From: Elmis aenea
Taxonomy: Eukaryota > Arthropoda > Insecta > Coleoptera > Elmidae
Direction: 5' to 3'
Assembly (NCBI GenBank): GCA_947652605.1
Contig: CANTFG010000037.1
Coordinates: 106,068 to 170,067, forward strand
Length of the DNA: 64,000 nt
A program made the translations under genes and the position numbers. This document shows positions 43,803 to 53,138 of this stretch, in pieces (positions within the stretch are counted from its first letter, which is position 1; each line of letters opens with the position of its first letter). The notes beneath the pieces were generated by a model, which saw only the letters and a program-made list of their open reading frames with translations, made no database searches and had not been told where the DNA came from.

Positions 43803-45687
43803 TAAACAATTTTAATTATTGATTTGTATATCACAGGAACAGTTTATCCATCGCTTTTTTACATGAATACAATTGTTTTGCATATGTCTTTCAATGAGCT
43901 CGTTTTAATTTTTAATAATTTCCTAAATATACCGTGCTTTAGTTAATACATATGTTCCTTGAGCGACTATTTCTAAACAATTTTAATTATTGATTTGTAT
44001 ATCACAGGAACAGTTTATCCATCGCCTCTTTACATGAATACAATTGTTTTGCATATGTCTTTCAATGAGCTGGTTTTAATTTTTAATAATTTTCTAAAAA
44101 TACCGTGCTTTAGTTAATACATATGTTCCTTGAGCGACTATTTCTAAACAATTTTAATTATTGATTTGTATATCACAGGAACAGTTTATCCATCGCCTCT
44201 TTACATGAATACAATTGTTTTGCATATGTCTTTCAAAGAGCTGGTTTTAATTTTTAATAGTTTCCTAAAAATACCGTGCTTTAGTTAATACATATGTTTC
44301 TTGAGCGACTATTTCGAAACAATTTCAATTATTGATTTGTATATCACAGGAACAGTTTATCCATCGCCTCTTTACATGAATACAATTGTTTTGCATATGT
44401 CTTTCAATGAGCTGGTTTTAATTTTTAATAATTTCCTAAAAATACCGTGCTTTAGTTAATACATATGTTCCTTGAGCGACTATTTCGAAACAATTTTAAT
44501 TATTGATTTGTATATCACAGAAACAGTTTATCCATCGCCTCTTTACATGAATACAATTGTTTTGCGTATGTCTTTCAATGGGCTGGTTTTAATTTTTAAT
44601 AATTTCCTAAAAATACCGTGCTTTAGTTAATACATACATATGTTCCTTGAGCGACTATTTCTAAACAATTTTAATTATTGATTTGTATATCACAGGAACA
44701 GTTTATCCATCGTCTCTTTACATGAATACAATTGTTTTGCATATGTCTTTCAATGAGCTGGTTTTAATTTTTAATAATTTCCTAAAAATGCCGTGCTTTA
44801 GTTAATACATGTGTTCCTTGAGCGACTATTTCGAAACAATTTTAATTATTGATTTATATATCACAGGAACAGTTTATCCATCGCCTCTTTACATGAATAC
44901 AATTGTTTTGCATATGTCTTTCAATGAGCTGGTTTTAATTTTTAATAATTTCCTAAAAATACCGTGCTTTAGTTAATACATATGTTCCTTGAGCTACTAT
45001 TTCTAAACAATTTTAATTATTGATTTGTATATCACAGGAACAGTTTATCCATCGCCTCTTTACATGAATACAATTGTTTTGCATATGTCTTTCAATGAGC
45101 TGGTTTTAATTTTTAATAATTTCCTAAAAATACCGTGCTTTAGTTAATACATATGATTCTTGAGCGACTATTTCGAAACAATTTTAATTATTGATTTGTA
45201 TATCACAGAAACAGTTTATCCATCGCCTCTTTACATGAATACAATTGTTTTGCATATGTCTTACAATGAGCTGGTTTAAATTTTTAATAATTTCCTAAAA
45301 ATACCGTGCTTTAGTTAATACATATGTTCCTTGAGCGACTATTTCTACACAATTTTAATTATTGATTTGTATATCACAGGAACAGTTTATCCATCGCCTC
45401 TTTACATGAATACAATTGTTTTGCATATGTCTTTCAATGAGCTGGTTTTAATTTTTAATAATTTCCTAAAAATACCGTGCTTTAGTTAATACATATGTTC
45501 CTTGAGCGACTATTTCGAAACAATTTCAATTATTGATTTGTATATCACAGAAACAGTTTATCCATCGCCTCTTTACATGAATACAATTGTTTTGCATATG
45601 TCTTTCAATGAGCTGGTTTTAATTTTTAATAATTTCCTAAAAATACCGTGCTTTAGTTAATACATATGTTCCTTGAGCGACTATTTC
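43803..45687. repeat. Eleven-monomer block shared across the retrotransposons, left copy
   Basis: Matches 61523-63403 at offset 17720, dropping to 17716 after a CATACATATG here that is CATATG there. Shared markers in order: ATCGCTTTTTTAC with CTAAATATACC, TTTTCTAAAAATACC, CAAAGAGCTGG with TTTTTAATAGTTTCC, TTTCTTGAG, GCGTATG with AATGGGCTGG, ATGCCG/CATGTG, GATTTATATATC, GAGCTACTATT, TCTTACAATGAG and CTACAC. The two copies flank the LINE and LTR element, so both sides of the insertions are one array. Confidence 0.85.
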
Positions 45688-48195
45688 TAAACAATTTTAA
45701 TTATTGATTTGTATATCACAGGAACAGTTTATCCATCGCCTCTTTACATGAATACAATTGTTTTGCATATGTCTTTCAATGAGCTGGTTTTAATTTTTAA
45801 TAATTTCCTAAAAATGCCGTGCTTTAGTTAATACATGTGTTCCTTGAGCGACTATTTCGAAACAATTTTATTATTGATTTGTATATCACAGGAACAGTTT
45901 ATCCATCGCCTCTTTACATGAATACAATTGTTTTGCATATGTCTTTCAATGAGCTGGTTTTAATTTTTAATAATTTCCTAAAAATACCGTGCTTTAGTTA
46001 ATACATATGTTCCTTGAGCGACTATTTCTAAACAATTTTAATTATTGATTTGTATATCACAGGAAGAGTTTATCCTTCTCCTCTTTACATGAATACAATT
46101 GTTTTGCATATGTCTTTCAATGAGCTGGTTTTAATTTTTAATAATTTCCTAAAAATACCGTGCTTTAGTTAATACATACATATGTTCATTGAGCGACTAT
46201 TTCGAAACAATTTTAATTATTGATTTGTATATCACAGGAACAGTTTATCCATCGCCTCTTTACATGAATACAATTGTTTTGCATATGTCTTTCAATGAGC
46301 GGGTTTTAATTTTTAATAATTTCCTAAAAATACTGTGCTTTAGTTAATACATATGTTCCTTGAGCGACTATTTCTAAACAATTTTAATTATTGATTTGTA
46401 TATCACAGGAACAATTTATCCATCGCTTCTTTACATGAATACAATTGTTTTGCATATGTCTTTCAATGAGCTGGTTTTAATTTTTAATAATTTCCTAAAA
46501 ATACCGTGCTTTAGTTAATACATATGTTCCTTGAGCGACTATTTCGAAACAATTTTAATTATTGATTTGTATATCACAGGAACAGTTTATCCATCGCCTC
46601 TTTACATGAATACAATTGTTTTGCATATGTCTTTCAATGAGCTGGTTTTAATTTTTAATGATTTCCTAAAAATACCGTGCTTTAGTTAATACATATGTTC
46701 CTTGAGCGACTATTTCAAAACAATTTTAATTATTGATTTGTATATCACAGGAACAGTTTATCCATCGCCTCTTTACATGAATACAATTGTTTTGCATATG
46801 TCTTTCAATGAGCTGGTTTTAATTTTTAATAATTTCCTAAAAATACCGTGCTTTAGTTAATACTTATGTTCCTTGAGCGACTATTTCGAAACAATTTTAA
46901 TTATTGATTTGTATATCACAGGAACAGTTTATCCATCGCCTCTTTACATGAATACAATTGTTTTGCATATGTCTTTCAATGAGCTGGTTTTAATTTTTAA
47001 TAATTTCCTAAAAATACCGTGCTTTAGTTAATACATATGTTCCTTGAGCGACTATTTCTGAACAATTTTAATTATTGATTTGTATATCACAGAAACAGTT
47101 TATCCATCGCCTCTTTACATGAATACAATTGTTTTGCATATGTCTTTCAATGAGCTGGTTTTAATTTTTAATAATATCCTAAAAATACCGTGCTTTATTT
47201 AATACATATGTTCCTTGAGCGACTATTTCTAAACAATTTTAATTATTGATTTGTATATCACAGGAACAGTTTATCCATCGCCTCTTTACATGAATACAAT
47301 TGTTTTGCATATGTCTTTCAATGAGCTGGTTTTAATTTTTAATAATTTCCTAAAAATACCGTGCTTTAGTTACTACATATGTTCCTTGAGCGACTATTTC
47401 TAAACAATTTTAATTATTGATTTGTATATCACAGGAACAGTTTATCCATCGCCTCTTTACATGAATACAATTGTTTTGCATATGTCTTTCAATGAGCTGG
47501 TTTTAATTTTTAATAATTTCCTAAAAATACCGTGCTTTAGTTAATACATATGTTCCTTGAGCGACTATTTCTGAACAATTTTAATTATTGATTTGTATAT
47601 CACAGGAACAGTTTATCCATCACCTCTTTACATGAATACAATTGTTTTGCATATGTCTTTCAAAGAGATGGTTTAAATTTTTAATAATTTCCTAAAAATA
47701 CCGTGCTTTAGTTAATACATATGTTCCTTGAGCGACTATTTCGAAACAATTTCAATTATTGATTTGTATATCACAAGAACAGTTTATCCATCGCCTCTTT
47801 ACATGAATACAATTGTTTTGCATATGTCTTTCAATGAGCTGGTTTTAATTTTTAATAATTTCCTAAAAATACCGTGCTTTAGTTAATACATATGTTCCTT
47901 GAGCGACTATTTCGAAACAATTTTAATTATTGATTTGTATATCACAGGAACAGTTTATCCATCGCCTCTTTACATGAATACAAATGTTTTGCATATGTCT
48001 TTCAATGAGCTGGTTTTAATTTTTAATAATTTCCTAAAAATACCGTGCTTTAGTTAATACATATGTTCCTTGAGCGACTATTTCTGAACAATTTTAATTA
48101 TTGATTTGTATATCACAGGAACAGTTTATCCATCACCTCTTTACATGAATACAATTGTTTTGCATATGTCTTTCAAAGAGATGGTTTTAATTTTT

Positions 48196-48205
48196 AATAA
48201 TTTCC
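48196..48205. repeat. Target site duplication of the LINE, left copy
   Basis: AATAATTTCC before the LINE start matches AATAATTTCC at 52446-52455 after the poly(A) tail. The first two As of the right copy cannot be told from the tail, so the certain duplication is 8 bp (TAATTTCC), up to 10 bp. Removing the element and one copy restores an ordinary monomer (AATAATTTCC then TAAAAATACC). Confidence 0.93.
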
Positions 48206-48241
48206 CCAGTGATCATTTGAATGTCGAAGCGGAAAGACGTG
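48206..48241 (+). promoter_or_regulatory. Internal Pol II promoter of the LINE (Inr plus DPE)
   Basis: The element begins CCAGTG, an initiator-like match to TCAKTY with A at 48208. AGACGTG at 48235-48241 matches the Drosophila downstream promoter element (A/G)G(A/T)CGTG exactly. If A48208 is +1 the DPE spans +28 to +34, the functional spacing known for TATA-less Drosophila LINE promoters such as jockey, Doc and F. No TATA box is apparent in the satellite immediately upstream. Start site and activity are inferred. Confidence 0.75.
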
Positions 48242-48427
48242 ATTACAATTGCTCTGCTCGCCGAGATAAAAAGTGAACGCAAAAAGTGCTATAGTTCTTC
48301 AGGCTATCGGTAATTTAGTTCGAAAACAGTGATAAGCAAATAAATAAGTGAATGTAAATAGTGTAAATAGTAGATTTTAAAAATTAGTGTTAAGTGAAAA
48401 ATGTGAATAGACATACACAAGTGTGAT
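48242..48427 (+). other. 5' untranslated leader of the LINE
   Basis: AT-rich leader with no long ORF between the DPE and the first ATG of ORF1 at 48428. It contains repeated short GTGAA/GTGTAAATAG-like motifs (about 48350-48425) but no recognised fold or site. Confidence 0.75.
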
Positions 48428-49639
48428 ATGCCCGTTGAACCTCTGATACCAATGGAATATGGGCACCACAGCAAACAAGTAACAAGAATGACTTCAACTA
48501 GCGAAGAAGAAGAAGAAGCAAGTCACTCTAGCAACATTCCATGGCAACAATTTAGAAGCATTAAAAGAAAAAAAGTGGCGAAAAGGCAAGATAATGTGCA
48601 GCCGGACAATACTATAACGACAAACAACAGATATAGCTCCTTAACAGTAGATGACAATACAAATTCAAATCAGGAGAGTAATAGTACAAAAATTACCAGA
48701 CCCCCTCCCATATTTATATATGGGGTAGTAAACTATCCAAATATGGTATTACAGATAAGAGATCACTTGGAAGACGAACAATACTGCACAAAGAGTATGG
48801 CCAACGATATTGTTAAAATAAATTGCAATACTATAGAAGGATACAGAAAACTAGTCAAGCACTTTAAGGAGCAAAACGTAGTACATCATACTTACCAACT
48901 GAAGGAGGAACGATCTTACAGAGTTGTTATTAAATACATGCATCACTCGGTGGAAACAAAAGACATAACAGAAGAACTAACAAAATTGGGGCATAAGACT
49001 AGAAACATCATAAATGCAAAACATAGAATAACTAAGCAACCACTAAACATGTTCTTTGTAGATCTGGAACCTGCAAGTAATAATAAAGATGTATACAAAA
49101 TCGCGAGGCTTCAAAACATTAACATTAAAATCGAGCCTCCTAACAAAAATAAAAGCAATATTATTCAATGCATGAGATGTCAACAGTACGGCCACTCAAA
49201 ATCCTATTGTAATAGGCCCTATGTATGTGTCAAATGCGGCGGAACGCATAGCACCGCAAGTTGCAAGAAAACTAAGGATACCCCAGCAAAATGTGCATTA
49301 TGTGGAAAAGACCATCCAGCAAACTACAAAGGTTGTGAGCACTATCAAAGGCTAAGTCGTAGTAACAACAACATAAACAAGGTCAGTACTATAAAAGTAA
49401 CACCACCTATCATACACGGTACCCCTAATCAACAACCTAATAACTCACGCCAACAGCACAGAAGCTATGCCAACGTGGCAGCCAATAATTCGAACAATAA
49501 CACAGACATGATGCAAGAAACAAACACCACACTAACACAATTCCTAAACGAATTCAAGTCTATGTTTAACCAACTTATTCAACAAAACAGTATGGTCTTA
49601 AACATGCTGACAACGCTAATGACTAAACTAGTTTCCTAA
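48428..49639 (+). CDS. LINE ORF1, Gag-like zinc-knuckle nucleic-acid-binding protein
   Basis: 403 residues. The start is the first ATG of the open frame, 222 bp from the element's 5' end. The N-terminus (1-90) is polar, with a Glu run at 26-30 and a basic RKKVAKR patch near 46. Residues 95-240 hold the region that precedes the zinc fingers in jockey-type Gags (PRE_C2HC-like), starting IFIYGV. Three zinc knuckles follow: C248-C251-H256-C261, C267-C270-H274-C279 and C289-C292-H296-C303. The rest is Asn/Gln/Thr-rich. By family knowledge it binds element RNA and forms ribonucleoprotein with ORF2 protein, taking it to the nucleus. The stop TAA overlaps the ORF2 ATG by one base (TAATG), suggesting coupled reinitiation. 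Intact, no frameshift. The closest alternative, an I-clade Gag, fits less well because ORF2 lacks RNase H. Confidence 0.95.
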   Translation: MPVEPLIPMEYGHHSKQVTRMTSTSEEEEEASHSSNIPWQQFRSIKRKKVAKRQDNVQPDNTITTNNRYSSLTVDDNTNSNQESNSTKITRPPPIFIYGVVNYPNMVLQIRDHLEDEQYCTKSMANDIVKINCNTIEGYRKLVKHFKEQNVVHHTYQLKEERSYRVVIKYMHHSVETKDITEELTKLGHKTRNIINAKHRITKQPLNMFFVDLEPASNNKDVYKIARLQNINIKIEPPNKNKSNIIQCMRCQQYGHSKSYCNRPYVCVKCGGTHSTASCKKTKDTPAKCALCGKDHPANYKGCEHYQRLSRSNNNINKVSTIKVTPPIIHGTPNQQPNNSRQQHRSYANVAANNSNNNTDMMQETNTTLTQFLNEFKSMFNQLIQQNSMVLNMLTTLMTKLVS

Positions 49640-52296
49640 TGGGTAAATTTCTAAGGGTGGCATTATGGAACGCGAATGGCATGGAACAACATAAAGAAGA
49701 AATAAAAATATTTTTAACACATAACCACATAGATGTAATGTTAATAAGTGAGACACACTTTACAGAAAAATCGTATTTTAATATACCTCACTATAAGTTA
49801 TACCATACAAACCACCCTGATGGTACAGCACATGGTGGAACAGCAATTCTAATAAAACAAACAATCAAGCACCATGAACTGTTAAAATATGAAGAAAGTT
49901 TTCTTCAAGCTACATCAATAACAGTAAAATCCTTGCCATACGATTTAGTCATATCAGCGGTATATTGCCCACCCAGACATAACATAAAACAAAATAATTT
50001 CGAAGAGTTTTTCGGATCTTTAGGACAAAAATTCATCGCTGGGGGTGACTACAACAGCAAGAACACTCTATGGGGATCACGTCTCACAACAACTAAGGGC
50101 CGAGAACTTTTAAAAGCAATGGAAGAAAAAAGATATTCATTCATCTCAACTGGAACACCAACATACTGGCCTGCCGACGCAAACAAAATACCTGACCTCC
50201 TTGATTTTTTTATTACCAATGGACTCAATCCAGCTTATACACAAGTAATACCAAGCTATGATTTAACATCAGACCATTCTCCTATCATTGCAACTATATG
50301 CGCATCAGTTACACTTAAAAAACCTATACCCCGACTACACAATACAAGAACAAACTGGCAAGAATACCGTAAAATAATCAATGAAAACATAATATTAAAT
50401 GTCCGCCTCAAACAACCCGAGGAAATAGAAACAGCTACTAATGACCTTATTAAAAAGCTACAACAAGCAGCACAGCAAGCAACACCTCATATCAAACCAA
50501 GAAAAATAATAAGTGATATACCATTAGAAATTAAAAGATTAGTGGCTGAGAAAAGGCAGGCCCGAGCAAAGTGGCATCGTAGCCACAACCCAATAGATAA
50601 AAACAGTTACGAACAATTAAGTCGTAGACTAAAAGCAAAACTCAAAGAATTAAGAGATGAGAACTTTGAGCAGTATGTGTCTAAACTCACCAGACTGGAT
50701 AACTCTATCTGGAAACCTATAAAAAATTCCAAAAAACCCAAGCTAACCTCACCTCCACTACGAAAAAACAATACAGAACCATGGGCCAAAAGTGACGAAG
50801 AAAAAGCCAAGTTATTTGCAGAACATCTGACCACTGTATTTAACCCAATAAACAATGAACCGAACCAAGAAATAGAGCAAAATCTATCTACTCCTGTAGA
50901 AACATTACATTCTCTAAAAGCAACAACGCCAAAAGAGATAAGAGACGAAATAAAAAAACTAAATCTTAAGAAGTCTCCAGGCATGGACCTTATAACAGCC
51001 AGAATGTTGAAAGAATTGCCAAGGAAAGGAATAGTCCTTATAACATATATATTTAACGCCATCTTAAGATTAGGGTATTGGCCAAAACACCTAAAAACTG
51101 CACAAATAATCATGATTGGCAAGCCTGGAAAAGAACCTACAAATGTCAAGTCCTATCGCCCAATTAGTCTGCTACCGTCTATTTCTAAACTGCTCGAAAA
51201 GCTAGTACTCCACAGAATTAATGAAGACTTGGATCCCCAAGAATGGATTCCAGATCATCAGTTTGGGTTCCGGCAGGCCCATTCCACAATACAACAAACG
51301 CACCGCATCGCGCATGCAATCAATAAGGCGATAGAAAACAAACAATACTGCTCAGCGGTGTTTCTTGACATCAGTCAAGCGTTTGACAAGGTTTGGCACC
51401 CAGGATTGCTGTATAAGATTAAAAGAATTCTTCCTACATCGTACTTTAACCTCTTTAAATCATACTTAAGTGAGAGACAGTTCCAAACTAAAGTGGGCGA
51501 GGAAAGATCAAACAACTTCCCAATTGCATCAGGAGTGCCACAAGGCAGTGTTCTTGGTCCAATATTATACGTACTGTATACATCTGACCTGCCGACAACA
51601 GAAAATACAATTACAGGAACATTCGCCGACGATACGGCTATCCTGGCAAGTCATCATGACCCTATAGTCGCCTCGCAATATGTCCAGGAGCACTTGAGCC
51701 TGCTTCAACAATGGCTACACAGATGGCGAATAAAAATAAATGAGACTAAGTCGGCCCAAGTGACATTTACCCTCCGCAAAGGCTCCTGTCCACCAGTTAA
51801 CGTGAACAATGTGGAAATACCACAAACAAACGAAGTCAAGTATTTGGGACTGCACCTGGACAACAGATTAAACTGGAAAACACATATCCTAAAAAAACAA
51901 AAACAAATCAACCTACGAATAAAAGAAGTGAATTGGCTAATAGGTAAGAAATCGCGAGTGTCACTAGAAAACAAGGTACTAATTTACAAAGCCATAATTA
52001 AGCCCATATGGACATACGGAATAGAGCTGTGGGGCTGTGCCCGTAAGAGCAATGTTGCAATCATACAAAGGTGCCAATCAAAAATGCTTCGGCAGATTGC
52101 GGATGCCCCCTGGTACGTGTCCAACCATACCCTACATAAAGACCTTAATATACGCACCGTCCAAGATACCATAATAGAAAAAATAGCAAAACATCACCAG
52201 GCCCTGGATCAGCACGAGAATCCACTACTAGAGCCACTGCTGCAGCCTGACTGCATAAGAAGATTGAAGAGAGTGTGGCCTCTAGACGAAAGATAG
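49639..52296 (+). CDS. LINE ORF2, endonuclease-reverse transcriptase
   Basis: 885 residues, starting at the ATG that shares its A with the ORF1 stop. An APE-type endonuclease occupies about 1-225. Visible catalytic residues are N11 (LWNANG), E38 (ISETH), Y109, D137/N139 (GGDYNS), T172, D186/D189 (DLLDF) and D212-H213 (SDHSP). The reverse transcriptase spans about 485-750, with SYRPISLL near 505, FLDISQAFDKVWH (D577), SGVPQGSVLGP at 631-641, and the catalytic FADD at 662-665, the LINE form of YADD. KYLGLHLDN follows near 734. The protein ends about 140 residues later without an RNase H domain, as usual for jockey. Its role is target-primed reverse transcription: nick the target, prime on the 3' poly(A), copy the RNA. 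All key residues are present, so the enzyme looks functional. Expression is probably by reinitiation after ORF1. Confidence 0.96.
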   Translation: MGKFLRVALWNANGMEQHKEEIKIFLTHNHIDVMLISETHFTEKSYFNIPHYKLYHTNHPDGTAHGGTAILIKQTIKHHELLKYEESFLQATSITVKSLPYDLVISAVYCPPRHNIKQNNFEEFFGSLGQKFIAGGDYNSKNTLWGSRLTTTKGRELLKAMEEKRYSFISTGTPTYWPADANKIPDLLDFFITNGLNPAYTQVIPSYDLTSDHSPIIATICASVTLKKPIPRLHNTRTNWQEYRKIINENIILNVRLKQPEEIETATNDLIKKLQQAAQQATPHIKPRKIISDIPLEIKRLVAEKRQARAKWHRSHNPIDKNSYEQLSRRLKAKLKELRDENFEQYVSKLTRLDNSIWKPIKNSKKPKLTSPPLRKNNTEPWAKSDEEKAKLFAEHLTTVFNPINNEPNQEIEQNLSTPVETLHSLKATTPKEIRDEIKKLNLKKSPGMDLITARMLKELPRKGIVLITYIFNAILRLGYWPKHLKTAQIIMIGKPGKEPTNVKSYRPISLLPSISKLLEKLVLHRINEDLDPQEWIPDHQFGFRQAHSTIQQTHRIAHAINKAIENKQYCSAVFLDISQAFDKVWHPGLLYKIKRILPTSYFNLFKSYLSERQFQTKVGEERSNNFPIASGVPQGSVLGPILYVLYTSDLPTTENTITGTFADDTAILASHHDPIVASQYVQEHLSLLQQWLHRWRIKINETKSAQVTFTLRKGSCPPVNVNNVEIPQTNEVKYLGLHLDNRLNWKTHILKKQKQINLRIKEVNWLIGKKSRVSLENKVLIYKAIIKPIWTYGIELWGCARKSNVAIIQRCQSKMLRQIADAPWYVSNHTLHKDLNIRTVQDTIIEKIAKHHQALDQHENPLLEPLLQPDCIRRLKRVWPLDER

Positions 52297-52447
52297 GGTG
52301 TTTCCGAGGCAACGTCGCTGGATGTTGACCTCATCACGTCATTTAAACCACCAGAACCACCCAGGAATTGACATCAAATTGGCCTATAGAATTATAATAA
52401 TTCTGATTGCCGATCAAAGTGTAATAAAAAAAAAAAAAAAAAAAAAA
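52297..52447 (+). other. LINE 3' UTR and poly(A) tail
   Basis: Positions 52297-52425 form a short 3' UTR after the TAG of ORF2. AATAAAAA at the edge of the tail (from 52423) may act as the polyadenylation signal. Positions 52426-52447 are 22 uninterrupted As, meaning insertion from a polyadenylated transcript and little time for decay. Confidence 0.88.
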
Positions 52448-52455
52448 TAATTTCC
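52446..52455. repeat. Target site duplication of the LINE, right copy
   Basis: AATAATTTCC after the tail, matching 48196-48205. The first two As may belong to the tail. Confidence 0.9.
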
Positions 52456-52570
52456 TAAAAATACCGTGCTTTAGTTAATACATATGTTCCTTGAGCGATT
52501 ATTTCGAAACAATTTCAATTATTGATTTGTATATCACAGAAACAGTTTATCCATCGCCTCTTTACATGAA
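52448..52570. repeat. Satellite fragment between the two retrotransposons
   Basis: 123 bp of the 171-bp satellite, running from TAATTTCCTAAAAATACC through one monomer junction (GAGCGATTATTTCGAAAC) to CTTTACATGAA. It is the direct continuation of the monomer cut by the LINE. The next monomer is then cut by the LTR element. It carries CAATTTCAATT and CAGAAAC, and a GCGATTATT change not noticed elsewhere. Confidence 0.95.
52567..52570. repeat. Target site duplication of the LTR element, left copy
   Basis: TGAA directly before the 5' LTR, repeated at 59019-59022 directly after the 3' LTR. Joining the flanks and removing one copy restores the satellite sequence TTTACATGAATACAATTG. Four-base duplications are normal for Ty3/gypsy integrases. 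Confidence 0.95.
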
Positions 52571-52812
52571 AGTTATATATTGGTCCCTACACCCTAACAT
52601 AACCTGCGATTTATGAACACTTTACGTCGTCGCCCAAATATAAGTTATTGTTGCACGTGTTCCAATGAGTAGACTATTCATCAAGCATAATTAAAATATT
52701 TGTAAATGTTTGTTTTTAAGTTAGTTAGAATCTAGACCTTAAGACTGTTAGATGTATTTTGAAGTAAATAAAACCTTTTAAAAAGCATTTGTAGTAAAAC
52801 ATCAATTTAACT
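52571..52812 (+). repeat. 5' LTR
   Basis: 242 bp, beginning AGTTATATATTGG and ending CATCAATTTAACT, with terminal inverted AGTT/AACT. A TATA-like TATAAG lies at 52639-52644 and a polyadenylation signal AATAAA at 52767-52772, so U3, R and U5 boundaries probably fall between and around these. The boundary is set by comparison with the 3' LTR and by the target duplication. Confidence 0.96.
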
Positions 52813-52829
52813 GGCGCAGTCGGTAGGAT
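52812..52829 (+). other. Primer-binding site, tRNA-Ser type
   Basis: TGGCGCAGTCGGTAGGAT starts at the last T of the 5' LTR. TGG complements the CCA end of a tRNA. The sequence resembles the primer sites of 17.6 and 297, which are assigned to tRNA-Ser. The exact tRNA is inferred from that similarity and was not matched to a host tRNA gene. Confidence 0.82.
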
Positions 52830-53138
52830 TGCCAAACAAGTGTTAGCGAATATAACATTTGGTTCGTTTTTACGATTAACTGGCTATTTTAAAATTCAAG
52901 TTAAGTGCAATAAATAAATCGCTTAACGTAAAAACTTCGAGTGAACAAGTGTCTAACAAATATTATAGAGTATAATATTTGGTTCGTATTGTACGAACGA
53001 TTGACTCTCACAAGTGAAGTTTGCAAAACCATCCAATCCACGAGGAAGTCTTCAAAGAGATATTGAAGGAGTACTCAGCAGTCCGCATCTTAAAGGATTA
53101 CTTGGAAAGGATAACTATCAATTTTACTGTAAGTGCTT
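52830..53138 (+). other. Leader between primer site and gag, with splice donor and internal repeat
   Basis: This 309-bp untranslated leader holds an imperfect direct repeat: AACAAGTGTT at 52835 and AACAAGTGTC at 52944, each followed by TATAA(C/T)ATTTGGTTCGT (52851-52867 and 52971-52987, 16 of 17 identical) and then ACGATT. At 53129-53134 lies GTAAGT in the context TACTGTAAGTG, a strong consensus 5' splice site 5 bp before the gag ATG. In env-bearing errantiviruses a donor in this zone serves the spliced env message. Packaging or dimerisation signals may also lie here but cannot be identified. Confidence 0.7.

Larger units (their letters stand above)
1..48205. repeat. 171-bp AT-rich satellite, main array
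   Basis: Head-to-tail tandem repeats fill this stretch; I estimate about 280 copies from length divided by 171. The period is read directly: successive GAAAC/TAAAC monomer starts fall at 342 and 513, 171 bp apart. A typical monomer (342-512) has 49 G/C in 171, about 29% GC. Monomers are mostly very similar and carry shared diagnostic variants: GAAAC versus TAAAC, CTGAAC or CTACAC at the start; CAGGAAC versus CAGAAAC; ATACCG with CATATG versus ATGCCG with CATGTG. Small indels change the length to 168, 169, 172, 174 or 175 bp. No reading frame of substance exists. Monomer size and homogeneity are typical of centromeric or pericentromeric satellites. Whether this one is centromeric cannot be told from sequence. 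I do not recognise a named family with certainty. Confidence 0.97.
20192..48205. repeat. Satellite array, second domain with a different variant set
   Basis: Up to about 21170 the array still shows the markers of the left domain (CATCACCTC, GCATGTC, AAGAGTTTATCC). From 21171 new markers take over. These are ATGCCG with CATGTG, CATTATGTTTCTTGAG with CGTAAC, GAGCGGG, AATAAGCTGG, GAGCAACTATT, GAGCGAATATTTC with TTTCATTTATTG, and TTAATTATTAATAA. The left-domain markers return only at about 47300-48205, just before the LINE (TTACTAC, CATCACCTC, AAAGAGATGG). No genes or other elements are visible anywhere in this stretch. Confidence 0.85.
48206..52447 (+). mobile_element. Full-length jockey-clade non-LTR retrotransposon (LINE)
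   Basis: A 4242-bp element with a sharp 5' junction, a 222-bp 5' leader holding an Inr/DPE promoter, two intact overlapping ORFs, a 129-bp 3' UTR and a pure 22-A tail. It has no LTRs. The jockey-clade assignment rests on two things. The Gag has three zinc knuckles of the spacing C-x2-C-x4-H-x4-C, C-x2-C-x3-H-x4-C and C-x2-C-x3-H-x6-C. ORF2 has an apurinic-type endonuclease and reverse transcriptase but no RNase H. Intact frames, an unbroken tail and a clear target duplication mean a recent and possibly active copy. On the bottom strand the inferred nick is ATTATT/AAAAAT, resembling the T-rich/A-rich sites preferred by this class. I cannot name the family. Confidence 0.95.

Noticed and set aside
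1..48205. CENP-B box in the satellite
   Set aside because: I looked for the NTTCG...A...CGGG pattern. TTTCGAAAC is only a partial resemblance and the GC-rich half is absent.
50607..51149. Antisense open frame of 180 codons across LINE ORF2, with smaller ones at 51705-51974 and 51984-52172
   Set aside because: They are the reverse strand of the reverse transcriptase coding region, with no recognisable domain. The sense frame explains the sequence fully.
51470..51667. 65-codon frame overlapping the LINE reverse transcriptase
   Set aside because: It is an out-of-frame shadow of the catalytic core of ORF2.
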